A stretch of DNA of 64,000 nucleotides, taken from contig CALSPM010000002.1 of assembly GCA_943788235.1 (NCBI GenBank), forward strand, positions 595,983-659,982. The letters are read 5' to 3'. This document shows, one piece after another, positions 55,929-64,000 of the stretch (within the stretch, counting starts at the first letter, position 1; every line of letters starts with the position of its first letter). A program made the translations under genes and the position numbers. The notes under the pieces are model-generated. The model saw only the letters and a list, made by a program, of their open reading frames with translations. It did no database searches and had not been told where the DNA came from. The stretch is from an uncultured Cyclobacteriaceae bacterium (GTDB lineage: Bacteria; Bacteroidota; Bacteroidia; Cytophagales; Cyclobacteriaceae).

Positions 55929-57598
55929 TTAAAGAGATCATTATATTTTTTTTCAAATTTATTGTTTTAAGAATTACCGTTTTTGTTGTCTTGACAGTTC
56001 CTTTTGGTGCAGCAGCACAGATAAGTCAAGATACCTCTTTTTCCGTTGCATATCAACGTGGATGTGCCCCCTTCACGGTAAACATTCAAGAGCTTATTGA
56101 TTATGGTGATGAGGTTCCTCGGAATTATATCTACGAAGCCAATCTAGGCACAGTGACCTCAGTCGACACCTTTTATACCTACGACGAGCCCGGAGATTAT
56201 CTCATTTATCAAATAATTAGTGAGGGAGATGACAGAGAAGATTCCTTATGGATCCAAGTTTCTGATCCGGTAATTCCTGATTTTAGTTATTTTTATTGCG
56301 ACCGTCAACATCTCTCCATTGAGATTTTGGATGATTATTATGATAGTTATCAACTTTACACTTCTACAGATACGTTCCTACATGTAAAAGAGGATGTCAA
56401 TCCCTTTACCATAGATGTACCCGAAGTAGCCAGCATTGATTTAATCATAGAAGGTTTTTATGACGGAGGGCAACCTAACTGCGGGAGTTCACCTGTTCAG
56501 AGCGTTCTCATGCTTGAGTTGACCAACAATTCGACAGTGGACTCCGCCTTTGTGAAATATGTATGTCAAAATGAAGTCTCACTCCAAATATATTATGAAG
56601 CAGATTCAACAACTTATTACAATATTGAATATCAATCAACACCCAGTGTGTTTACGCCCATCTATGACGGTTTATTGGACTCTAATTCTTTATTTTTCCC
56701 ATCCCTGCCCTTTGATGAATCCCTCTCTTCATTATGCTTTCGGATCAATGCCCTTTCGCTATGCAATGATGAGAATATCGTATTAGGCGATTCCTTGTGT
56801 TTGGACATTAAAAGTGATAATACTGCATTTAATTACGCCTACGCCTCCTATGATTCGGAAAATCATATTGCCTTGAATTTTAGTGAAAATAGTAATGGTT
56901 TATTTCATGCCGTAAAATATATAAATGACGTTTTGTTCGATACTTTATACAACATACAGCCTGGGCACGTTGATTCTAGCGTGTACCCTCTCCGGAAATA
57001 CAGTTATGAGCTCCTTTTCACTCCTTCGTGTGATGCCAGCATACAAACAATCAAGATTACGCCTACCTATCTAGAATTATCAGACTATTATACCAATGCC
57101 TACTCCTCTGAATATTTTGATGGTACGTATAAATTGGGACAAACTCTAGATTACCAATTGGTCAATTCAGATCAAGCAGAAAGTATCACCCAGCCCGTTG
57201 TGTTGACCCAACTCAAGACCATTAACATCACACATGACTTAGGAACCCATCAAAAAATCTGGGCTGAAGGAACCAATGCAGCAGGTATTATTTTAAGGTC
57301 CAATGCAGTGAAGATAAAATTTAACCCGGTAATATATGTGCCAGAAGCTTTTTCTCCCAATGGCAATGGTATCAATGAAACGTTAAAGTTTTTTGGTCTT
57401 CCTACAAATCAATTTACTTTTAAAGTATTCAATCTTGCTGGAAAAGAAATTTTTATTACTGAACAGAAAGGTGATTTTTGGGATGGGCGTCAACAAAATG
57501 GTGATATTGTAAAGGGCTCTTATGTCTACCAAGTCAATTATTATACCGAAGAAAATGAATTATTAACGCAGCAGGGCAGTTTCGTTCTTATTAAATGA
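55925..57598 (+). CDS. Exported protein with type B T9SS sorting domain
   Basis: 557 residues from a TTG that overlaps the hisS stop. A signal peptide (to AAAQ) leads to a PKD-like domain (DEPGDYLIYQIISEG) and a poorly conserved beta-rich middle (~110-450). The C-terminal ~85 residues are the gliding-motility-associated sorting domain: YVPEAFSPNGNGINETLK, FKVFNLAGKEIFI, WDGRQQNGDIVKGSYVYQV. Type B domains are cleaved by the type IX secretion machinery, and the protein goes to the surface or medium. Its target is unknown. Its co-transcription with hisS is probably positional. Confidence 0.88.
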   Translation: MIKEIIIFFFKFIVLRITVFVVLTVPFGAAAQISQDTSFSVAYQRGCAPFTVNIQELIDYGDEVPRNYIYEANLGTVTSVDTFYTYDEPGDYLIYQIISEGDDREDSLWIQVSDPVIPDFSYFYCDRQHLSIEILDDYYDSYQLYTSTDTFLHVKEDVNPFTIDVPEVASIDLIIEGFYDGGQPNCGSSPVQSVLMLELTNNSTVDSAFVKYVCQNEVSLQIYYEADSTTYYNIEYQSTPSVFTPIYDGLLDSNSLFFPSLPFDESLSSLCFRINALSLCNDENIVLGDSLCLDIKSDNTAFNYAYASYDSENHIALNFSENSNGLFHAVKYINDVLFDTLYNIQPGHVDSSVYPLRKYSYELLFTPSCDASIQTIKITPTYLELSDYYTNAYSSEYFDGTYKLGQTLDYQLVNSDQAESITQPVVLTQLKTINITHDLGTHQKIWAEGTNAAGIILRSNAVKIKFNPVIYVPEAFSPNGNGINETLKFFGLPTNQFTFKVFNLAGKEIFITEQKGDFWDGRQQNGDIVKGSYVYQVNYYTEENELLTQQGSFVLIK

Positions 57599-57613
57599 TA
57601 AAATATTAATAAC

Positions 57614-57946
57614 ATGCTAGATATGATGAAAATGATGGGCAAAGTCAAAGAAGTCCAAGAAAAAATGAAAATTGCCAAAGAAGAATTGGGTAATATTTTT
57701 GTGGAAAGTGATGCAGGAGCAGGCTTGGTAACCGCTAGATTCAATGGGAACAAAGAACTCTTGGAACTAAAAATAGATGACTCACTTTACGGAAAAGAGG
57801 ATAAAGAACTTCAAAAGGATCTTATCATAGCCGCTGTAAATAAAGGCATTAAAGCCGCAGAAGACGAGAGCAAAGAACATTTACAAAAAGCCACGCAAGG
57901 TATACTTCCAAATATTCCTGGAATGGATCTAAACAGCATGATGTAA
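57614..57946 (+). CDS. ybaB: YbaB/EbfC family nucleoid-associated protein
   Basis: 110 residues. The YbaB pattern is MLDMMKMMGKVKEVQEKMKI, VTARFNGNKELLELKIDDSL and the C-terminal NIPGMDLNSMM. These small dimers bind DNA. It lies 15 bp after the T9SS cargo gene and overlaps the glycosyltransferase start (TAATG). Confidence 0.92.
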   Translation: MLDMMKMMGKVKEVQEKMKIAKEELGNIFVESDAGAGLVTARFNGNKELLELKIDDSLYGKEDKELQKDLIIAAVNKGIKAAEDESKEHLQKATQGILPNIPGMDLNSMM

Positions 57947-58920
57947 TGTCTGTCACTGCGATTGTAATTTTAAACTATAATGGTATTAATTTTCTAAAAA
58001 AATACCTAGGTATCTTGATCAAAACCTCTAGTAATTATGAAATTGTCGTGGCCGACAATGGATCAACAGATTCCTCATTAGATTGGTTAAAAAAAAATCA
58101 TTCGGATATCAGAGCAATCGTATTAAAAGAAAATAATGGATATGCTGGTGGTTATAATTTAGCCCTTAAAGAGGTAGCAGCTGACTATTACGCTCTCATC
58201 AATTCTGATGTTGAAACGAAGTTAAATTGGTTAGATCCTTTGGTTGATTTTTTGGAGGAACATCCCGATTATAGTGCAATTCAGCCAAAAATTTTGAATC
58301 AGAATGATCCTTCCAAGTTTGAATATGCCGGGGCAGCCGGTGGTCAACTCGATGCTTGGGGCTACCCCTTCTGCAGAGGTCGAATTTTTGATACGATCGA
58401 AAATGACCGAGGTCAATATGATGATGCCACTGATGTGTTTTGGACTTCTGGGGCTTGTATGGTCATAAGAGCTAAGGACTTCAATGATGTAGGCGGGTTT
58501 GATGCTGACTTTTTTGCACATATGGAAGAAATCGATCTTTGTTGGAGATTAGCAATGAAAGGGAAAAAATTTAGGTTCAGTCCAAAAAGTACGGTACACC
58601 ACGAAGGCGGCGGTACGCTGTCTACTTCAAATCCTCAAAAAACCTATTTAAATTTCAGGAATGGTCTAATCATGCTTTTAAAAAACCTACCCAAAAAACA
58701 GCTGATCAAAATTCCTTTAAGAATGGTTTTTGACTTGGGTGCTGCTTTTTTGTTTTGGAAATACCAGGGATTTGATCACTTCATGGCCGTATGGAAGGCG
58801 GAATTAGACTTTATTCTGAATTTAAAAAAATATTGGAGAAACAGAACTCAACATGCCCATCCAAAAATAAGCCTTGAACATCCCATAGAAAGTATCGCGA
58901 TTACAATACTTCTTTTTTAA
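57946..58920 (+). CDS. Glycosyltransferase family 2 (rhamnosyltransferase-like)
   Basis: 324 residues. A GT-A fold begins AIVILNYNGINFLKKYL, with VVADNGSTDSSLDWL, the acidic metal motif NSDVETKLNW and ACMVIRAKDFNDVGGFDADFFAHMEEIDLCWRL. A C-terminal amphipathic or membrane-associated segment (LRMVFDLGAAFLFWKYQ) follows. It probably adds a sugar to an envelope polysaccharide. The substrate is unknown and no polysaccharide cluster is adjacent. Confidence 0.88.
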   Translation: MSVTAIVILNYNGINFLKKYLGILIKTSSNYEIVVADNGSTDSSLDWLKKNHSDIRAIVLKENNGYAGGYNLALKEVAADYYALINSDVETKLNWLDPLVDFLEEHPDYSAIQPKILNQNDPSKFEYAGAAGGQLDAWGYPFCRGRIFDTIENDRGQYDDATDVFWTSGACMVIRAKDFNDVGGFDADFFAHMEEIDLCWRLAMKGKKFRFSPKSTVHHEGGGTLSTSNPQKTYLNFRNGLIMLLKNLPKKQLIKIPLRMVFDLGAAFLFWKYQGFDHFMAVWKAELDFILNLKKYWRNRTQHAHPKISLEHPIESIAITILLF

Positions 58921-58944
58921 TAAAAAGACTTATAACGAGCTGAA

Positions 58945-59154
58945 TCAATAATACCAAAGGGTATTCTCTCTTCTTCTGTAAAGTTTCTTAAAACTCATCC
59001 AAAAGGCAACCGCTAAATAAAGGATTACCGGCGATCCAAAAGTTAAAAAAGAGGCATAAATAAAAGATAAGCGAATACTTGAAGTTGGTATTTTGAAATA
59101 CTCACCTACCGCATTGCATACCCCAAAAGCATACTTTTCAATAAAATATTGCAT
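58945..59154 (-). CDS. PspC domain membrane protein
   Basis: 69 residues. The PspC domain reads GVCNAVGEYFKIPTSSIRLSFIYASFLT, followed by a second transmembrane helix ILYLAVAFWMSFKKL. This is the stand-alone form common in Bacteroidota. PspC domains take part in envelope stress responses elsewhere. It is convergent with the glycosyltransferase gene. Confidence 0.85.
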   Translation of the reverse strand: MQYFIEKYAFGVCNAVGEYFKIPTSSIRLSFIYASFLTFGSPVILYLAVAFWMSFKKLYRRRENTLWYY

Positions 59155-59241
59155 AAAATTTGAGTATAAAACACGACAAAGGTAAATATTAACATCTTTT
59201 TATATCAACAGATTGAACTATTTTATAAATTTGGGGTAATA

Positions 59242-59272
59242 TTGTAACCAATTTAGGAAAAAATTAACTTTG
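59242..59272 (+). promoter_or_regulatory. Bacteroidota promoter of the OmpA/TPR lipoprotein gene
   Basis: TTG at 59242-59244, 20 nt, then TAACTTTG at 59265-59272: the full Bacteroidota consensus at ideal spacing. Start expected near 59279, leaving a ~20-nt leader. Confidence 0.7.
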
Positions 59273-59298
59273 GATAGTATCAATAAACAATAAACAAA

Positions 59299-61083
59299 AT
59301 GAAAAATTTAAACCTCATAGTGGCCACAATTATCGCTACCTCTATATTTAGCGGTTGTGCGCTTAAAAAAATGGTGAAACTTGCCGAAAAGCAGGATTTA
59401 GAGGTTAGCCCTGATCCATTGGAACTTCATGGCAGCCAAGTTGCCTTTGATCTTTCTGCTGTGTTACCTCCCAAAATGCTTCCGACTGGAAAAGTTTATA
59501 CGCTCAACACAACCTATCAGTATGGTGATAAAGAGATAGAGGTGGGTAGCATTGAGTTCAATGCCGAAAACTATCCTAAGAGTAGTTCAACGACTTCTCG
59601 TGTCAGTCGCTCTTTTTCTATGCCCTTTAATGCATCTCTGAATCCGGGTAGCTTAATGATTCAGGGCGAAGCTAAGGATCCAAAAAACGGAAAAGCCCTT
59701 ACCACAGCAAAAATGGAAATAGCTGTAGGTATTATTACGACATCTAGAGCTGTTCAAAATGATTATGCAACAAATTATGCAGATCATGGCTATAATGATC
59801 AAGAGGAACTGATACCCACTAACATCAATTTTTATTTTCCTCAAGGAAGTTCCTATTTGTCGCAATATTTAGCTACCGACGGAAAGAGTAATAAAGCAAA
59901 AAAATCAAATCTTTCCGCGTTCATCGCCGACAAAAATGTAACTCGAACCGTTACGGTCACTGGTACGCACTCTCCTGAAGGTTCAGAAACTATCAACGGT
60001 GATCTATCCAAAAATAGAGCTGAAGCAATAGAAAAATATTACCGTAGCCAAATGAGAAAATACGATTATACGGGAACGGCTGCTGAAATTAAATTTATCC
60101 TCAAGCCTGTCGTTCAGGATTGGACCGCTTTCAAAGTAGCCTTGAGAAACTCTGAAATCAGTGAAGATTCCAAAAAATCATTCTTAAATATTGTCAATGG
60201 TTCAGGTTCTTTTGAAGACAAAGAAAAGGCAATGAGAAAAATATCCTCTTACAAATCGGTATTTGACAAAGTTTATCCATCCTTAAGGACGGCGCAAACT
60301 GAAATTCTGACAGTTAAAGAGAAAAAATCACCGGCTGAAATTTCTTTATTAGCCAAGCATATCGTAAACGGGGATACCACGAGCGAAGTACTCTCCAATG
60401 AAGAATTATTATATGCGGCTACCCTTACCCCGAGTCTGAAAGAAAAAGAAGAAATCTACATCGCTGCCTCGAAAAAAGAAGGGAGTTGGGTCGCTCATAA
60501 TAATTTAGCGGCAGTATATTTACAAATGGCTGAACAAAATGGAGACGATATGGCCAAAAACATACAAGATGCATTGACCCAATTAGACATTGCATCCAGC
60601 AAAGCTGATCATATCGAAGTATATGCTAACAGAGGAACCGCTCTCATGATGCAAGCATCTTATCAGGAGTCTTTTGAAGCGCTATCATCAGCGATTTCAG
60701 GCGCAACAGGTGATCTCAAAGAGGCTTTAAATGCTTCTATCGGTTCCATTCATATTAGAATGGGAGATTATGAAAAAGCCAGTGCGGCTTTAGCTGCAGC
60801 AGACGATAGTGAAGTGGCAAATTTCAATCGAGGTCTAGCACATCTTTTAGGAGATAATTTCGATGGCGCAAATCGTGAATTTAACAAAATAAATAATAGC
60901 TCTTCGCTGTTATCACACGCAGCCTATTACTCAGCGGTCACTGCAGCAAGAAGTAATAATGAAAGTGGTATCAAGTCAAAACTCAAAGTAGCCGTATCAA
61001 TAGATGTCACTTTAAAAGAGAAAGCCTTAAATGATCTAGAGTTTTCAAATTATGCAGATGCGGTAGCAGAGGCGATTAGATAA
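59299..61083 (+). CDS. OmpA-like TPR lipoprotein
   Basis: 594 residues with a lipoprotein signal ending SIFSGC. The N-terminal ~150 residues are beta-rich (LHGSQVAFDLSAVLPPKM). An OmpA-like region follows (TVTGTHSPEGSETINGDLSKNRAEAIEKYY). The C-terminal ~200 residues are TPR helices (NNLAAVYLQMAEQNGDD, ANRGTALMMQASYQESFEAL). The layout fits an outer-membrane-anchored scaffold. It has its own promoter and terminator. Confidence 0.85.
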   Translation: MKNLNLIVATIIATSIFSGCALKKMVKLAEKQDLEVSPDPLELHGSQVAFDLSAVLPPKMLPTGKVYTLNTTYQYGDKEIEVGSIEFNAENYPKSSSTTSRVSRSFSMPFNASLNPGSLMIQGEAKDPKNGKALTTAKMEIAVGIITTSRAVQNDYATNYADHGYNDQEELIPTNINFYFPQGSSYLSQYLATDGKSNKAKKSNLSAFIADKNVTRTVTVTGTHSPEGSETINGDLSKNRAEAIEKYYRSQMRKYDYTGTAAEIKFILKPVVQDWTAFKVALRNSEISEDSKKSFLNIVNGSGSFEDKEKAMRKISSYKSVFDKVYPSLRTAQTEILTVKEKKSPAEISLLAKHIVNGDTTSEVLSNEELLYAATLTPSLKEKEEIYIAASKKEGSWVAHNNLAAVYLQMAEQNGDDMAKNIQDALTQLDIASSKADHIEVYANRGTALMMQASYQESFEALSSAISGATGDLKEALNASIGSIHIRMGDYEKASAALAAADDSEVANFNRGLAHLLGDNFDGANREFNKINNSSSLLSHAAYYSAVTAARSNNESGIKSKLKVAVSIDVTLKEKALNDLEFSNYADAVAEAIR

Positions 61084-61096
61084 TTCTAAAAAATTT

Positions 61097-61130
61097 AAAA
61101 AAAAAGCTCCGTTGAGGAGCTTTTTTTTTA
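61097..61130 (+). terminator. Rho-independent terminator
   Basis: AAAAAAGCTCC, loop GTTGA, GGAGCTTTTTT followed by a long T run. It ends the OmpA/TPR transcript. Confidence 0.92.
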
Positions 61131-61193
61131 CTCTTAGCACTATTTGACCTTGATGTTTTAATTTAGCACCTTCATTTATTATTATCATTTATT

Positions 61194-62171
61194 ATGAGAG
61201 AAATTCAGTTCAGGGACGCTCTTAGGGAAGCTATGACCGAAGAAATGAGAAAAGATGAGAACATCTTTTTGATGGGAGAAGAAGTAGCTGATTATAATGG
61301 AGCTTATAAAGTAAGCCAAGGTATGCTTGATGAATTTGGCGCCAAGCGCGTAATTGATACTCCCATCGCAGAGTTAGGGTTTGCTGGAGTAGGCATTGGA
61401 GCTGCAATGAATGGGTTAAGGCCCATTATTGAATTCATGACTTTTAACTTTTCTTTGGTCGCCATTGATCAAATTATCAATGGAGCTGCTAAAATGCTCT
61501 CTATGTCCGGGGGACAATACAATGTCCCCATCGTTTTTAGAGGTCCTACCGGAAATGCAGGTCAATTAAGTTCTCAACATTCACAGAACTTTGAGAATTG
61601 GTTCGCAAACACACCTGGTTTGAAAGTGGTCGTTCCCTCAAATCCATACGACGCCAAAGGTCTTTTGAAGGCCGCTATAAGAGATAATGATCCTACAATA
61701 TTCATGGAGTCTGAACTCATGTATGGTGACAAGGGAAAAGTTCCAGAAGAAGAATATATACTAGAAATTGGTAAAGCCAACATCGCAAGGGAAGGAAAAG
61801 ATGTTACCCTCGTCTCTTTTGGGAAATTCATGAAAATTGCCATTGAGTGCGCCATTGAAATGAAAAAAGAAGGCGTAGATGTTGAAGTGATCGATTTAAG
61901 GTCTGTCAGACCCATCGATTATGAAACCATCATTACCTCCGTAAAGAAAACTAATCGATTGGTTTTGTTAGAAGAAACATGGCCTGTTGCCTCCATTTCA
62001 TCAGACATCAGCCATATTGTACAAAGAAATGCCTTTGATCACTTAGATGCACCTATTTACAGGGTTGTGAGCAAAGATTTACCATTACCCTATGCGCCTA
62101 CTTTGATTGAGGAAATCTTGCCAAATGTCAAAAAAACAATCGCAGCTATCAATGCGGTTATGTATCGATAA
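61194..62171 (+). CDS. pdhB: Pyruvate dehydrogenase E1 component, beta subunit
   Basis: 325 residues. E1-beta motifs: MREIQFRDALREAMTEEM, FLMGEEVADYNGAYKVSQG, VIDTPIAELGFAGVGIGAAM, RGPTGNAGQLSSQHSQNFE and LLEETWPVASISSDISH. It pairs with an alpha subunit to decarboxylate pyruvate with ThDP. The alpha, E2 and E3 genes are not in the window; in Bacteroidota pdhB is often separate. It may also accept branched-chain 2-oxoacids. It is convergent with ffh. Confidence 0.92.
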   Translation: MREIQFRDALREAMTEEMRKDENIFLMGEEVADYNGAYKVSQGMLDEFGAKRVIDTPIAELGFAGVGIGAAMNGLRPIIEFMTFNFSLVAIDQIINGAAKMLSMSGGQYNVPIVFRGPTGNAGQLSSQHSQNFENWFANTPGLKVVVPSNPYDAKGLLKAAIRDNDPTIFMESELMYGDKGKVPEEEYILEIGKANIAREGKDVTLVSFGKFMKIAIECAIEMKKEGVDVEVIDLRSVRPIDYETIITSVKKTNRLVLLEETWPVASISSDISHIVQRNAFDHLDAPIYRVVSKDLPLPYAPTLIEEILPNVKKTIAAINAVMYR

Positions 62172-62187
62172 AATTCGATGAATGAGG

Positions 62188-63507
62188 TCACTTCATAAAG
62201 TTGGACAATGCTTTGGCTCCGCCCATCTTATTCATGGTTTTCATCATTTTACGCATTTGATCAAACTGCTTAAGTAACTGATTCACTTCTGTCACTGTCG
62301 TACCACTTCCTTTCGCTATTCTGATTTTTCTACTCCCATTCATGAGCTCTGGACTGGATCTCTCCTTGGGAGTCATGGATTTAATAATAGCCTCTATAGG
62401 CTTTAAGCTATTGTCATCAATATCAACGTCTTTTATTGCCTTACCCATACCAGGTATCATTCCAACAATATCCTTAAGACTTCCCATCTTTTTGATCTGC
62501 TCCATCTGAATCAAAAAATCATCAAATCCAAACTGATTTTTTTTGATCTTTTTATTGATTCTCTGCGTCTCTTTTTCGTCAAAATTTTGTTGGGCCCTTT
62601 CCACTAAGGTCAGCACATCACCCATTCCCAAAATCCGCTTCGCCATACGATCTGGATAAAACTGATCAATGGCATCCATTTTTTCACCAGTAGAAATAAA
62701 TTTAATTGGTTTTTCCACTTGTCTCCTTACAGATAAGGCGGCCCCTCCACGTGTATCACCATCAAGCTTGGTCAACACTACCCCATCAAAATTAAGACGC
62801 TCATTAAACGCTTGAGCCGTATGAACGGCATCTTGCCCCGTCATGGCATCAACTACAAATAAAGTCTCGGCAGGTTTTATTTGCTTTTTAAGCCCTGAAA
62901 TTTCAGTCATCATTTGTTCATCAACGGCCAATCGACCTGCCGTATCAATGATTACTGATTTTTTTCCATGGGCCTTGGCGTATTTCATGGCATTTTTAGC
63001 AATGGAAATCACATCTTTATTTTCTATTTCAGCAAATACCTCTACGTCTATTTGTGCACCCAGAACTTTAAGTTGGTCTATCGCTGCTGGTCTGTAAACA
63101 TCACAAGCAACCAATAAAACCGAGTGACCTTTCTTCTTGATATAATGGGCTAATTTTCCAGAAAACGTAGTTTTACCAGAGCCCTGGAGACCTGCTATGA
63201 GTATAGTATTTGGATTACCGCCTAAATTAACAGGAACGCTTTCTTGACCCATCAATACAGTCAGCTCTTCGGCCACTATTTTAGTCAATAACTGACCGGG
63301 AGAAACAGAAATCAAGACATCCTGCCCCAGCGCCTTTAATCTGATAGAATCAGTAACGTCTTTTGCTACTTTGTAATTAACATCCGCATCGATCAATGCC
63401 CGTCGGATCTCTTTTACTGTGGCGGCGACATTTAATTCGGTGATCCTACCTTGGCCTTTAATATTTTTAAAAGCACGATCAAGTTTAGCACTTAGATTAT
63501 CAAACAT
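62188..63507 (-). CDS. ffh: Signal recognition particle GTPase
   Basis: 439 residues. N domain from MFDNLSAKLDRAFKNIKG. G domain: IAGLQGSGKTTFSGKLAHYI (P loop), VDAMTGQDAVHTAQAF, VVLTKLDGDTRGGAALSVR and DRMAKRILGMGDV. M domain ends LLKQFDQMRKMMKTM. It binds 4.5S RNA and targets nascent membrane proteins. I chose the ATG at 63507; a TTG two codons earlier is possible. Confidence 0.97.
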   Translation of the reverse strand: MFDNLSAKLDRAFKNIKGQGRITELNVAATVKEIRRALIDADVNYKVAKDVTDSIRLKALGQDVLISVSPGQLLTKIVAEELTVLMGQESVPVNLGGNPNTILIAGLQGSGKTTFSGKLAHYIKKKGHSVLLVACDVYRPAAIDQLKVLGAQIDVEVFAEIENKDVISIAKNAMKYAKAHGKKSVIIDTAGRLAVDEQMMTEISGLKKQIKPAETLFVVDAMTGQDAVHTAQAFNERLNFDGVVLTKLDGDTRGGAALSVRRQVEKPIKFISTGEKMDAIDQFYPDRMAKRILGMGDVLTLVERAQQNFDEKETQRINKKIKKNQFGFDDFLIQMEQIKKMGSLKDIVGMIPGMGKAIKDVDIDDNSLKPIEAIIKSMTPKERSSPELMNGSRKIRIAKGSGTTVTEVNQLLKQFDQMRKMMKTMNKMGGAKALSNFMK

Positions 63508-63639
63508 ATACAATAAGTTGTCTTTGTTTTAAAATGTAAAAATAACCATAGTAGAATATATTAAAATCAATTTCCACCAATTTTTGAGACCTAGAATAGG
63601 CCCTATAGAAAACCTCTTTTTATGGAGGGTAAAGAAAAA

Positions 63640-64000
63640 CTAACAATTCAAAATAGGGCTCAAATCCGCTGGGTAATATTTTATCGATTTTAACGTCTTG
63701 TCATCTCCCCTTCTAAAGACCAGATATTTACCAGATACCTCTCTATAATAACAATCAGTATCTTTCTTTCCTTTGTAGTGAGCAACCGTTGCATGTGCTT
63801 CCTCTTCACTCTCACAGGCTTTACTCATATTAGATTTTTGCACTTCATTGAAGAGTGCTGGAAATTTCTCGCCTAATCCAAACTCAAGAATGGCACCTGA
63901 AAGCACGTATTGGATATCACATAGCGCATCCGCAATTTCCACCATATCTCTTTCAGCAATGGCCTCTTTAAGCTCTTGTAATTCCTCATCAATTAAGGAC
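63640..64000 (-). CDS. MazG-like nucleotide pyrophosphohydrolase (5' end outside window)
   Basis: The frame continues to the right edge, so the true start lies beyond 64000. Visible residues include LIDEELQELKEAIAERDMVEIADALCDIQYVL, a MazG/dUTPase-like E-x2-E ... E-x2-D metal motif. Such enzymes hydrolyse NTPs to NMPs. The C-terminal ~60 residues (YYREVSGKYLVFR) are a short extension of unknown role. It has a 132-bp gap before ffh. Confidence 0.75.
   Translation of the reverse strand, partial: SLIDEELQELKEAIAERDMVEIADALCDIQYVLSGAILEFGLGEKFPALFNEVQKSNMSKACESEEEAHATVAHYKGKKDTDCYYREVSGKYLVFRRGDDKTLKSIKYYPADLSPILNC

Noticed and set aside
63594-63620. Terminator between ffh and the MazG-like gene
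   Set aside because: The stem is only 4-5 bp with no stable loop.

Overview
The window looks like chromosomal DNA from a low-GC Bacteroidota, probably an aerobic environmental or marine member related to the Saprospirales or Cytophagales. The grounds are a type B T9SS sorting domain, many lipoproteins with Bacteroidota-style lipoboxes, PD40/OmpA proteins, DUF2911, a methionine synthase split into two genes, few Shine-Dalgarno sites, and promoters of the TTG-N(19-21)-TAnnTTTG type. No phage, IS element or CRISPR array was seen.

Layout. 1-2040 (minus): a SAM-I riboswitch controls a split cobalamin methionine synthase, with a QueF-like protein lacking its catalytic Cys between the two halves. 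2063-10412 (minus): a sugar-oxidation cassette with two Gfo/Idh/MocA dehydrogenases, two xylose-isomerase-like TIM barrels and a 1207-residue lipoprotein that joins cytochrome c, PA14, beta-propeller and DUF1080 (3-keto-glycoside hydrolase/lyase) modules. 10780-15785 (plus): exported peptide and glutathione catabolism (M28 peptidase, a Cu-SOD-like lipoprotein lacking zinc ligands, M19 dipeptidase, gamma-glutamyltransferase). 15782-23723: an OmpA/PD40 protein, a 2-hydroxyacid dehydrogenase, DUF2911, a sodium symporter and a frameshifted PIG-L deacetylase.

24063-28332 (plus) is the most unusual locus. It is a tightly packed lipid-modification cluster: a fatty acid hydroxylase (frameshifted), a ketosynthase III fused to a heme-oxygenase-like diiron domain (two stops and a frameshift near its N-terminus), a fatty acyl desaturase and an unrecognised 299-residue protein. 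Its route and product are not ones I recognise.

28469-47000 mixes intact housekeeping and accessory genes (menC, a divergent queA, fadD, an S9 peptidase, symporters, sulfatase, SMP-30, nagB) with a marked density of dead genes: creatininase, YfiT/DinB, a FucP-type transporter and a DUF4386 remnant. A cysteine dioxygenase plus cysteine-sulfinate-decarboxylase-like pair (39483-41459) points to hypotaurine/taurine synthesis.

47454-64000 is conserved core: tRNA-Ile(CAT), gltBD, hisS, a T9SS cargo protein, ybaB, a glycosyltransferase, PspC, an OmpA/TPR lipoprotein, the pyruvate dehydrogenase E1 beta gene, ffh, and a MazG-like gene that runs off the right edge. All family calls come from motifs read by eye; no database search was done.
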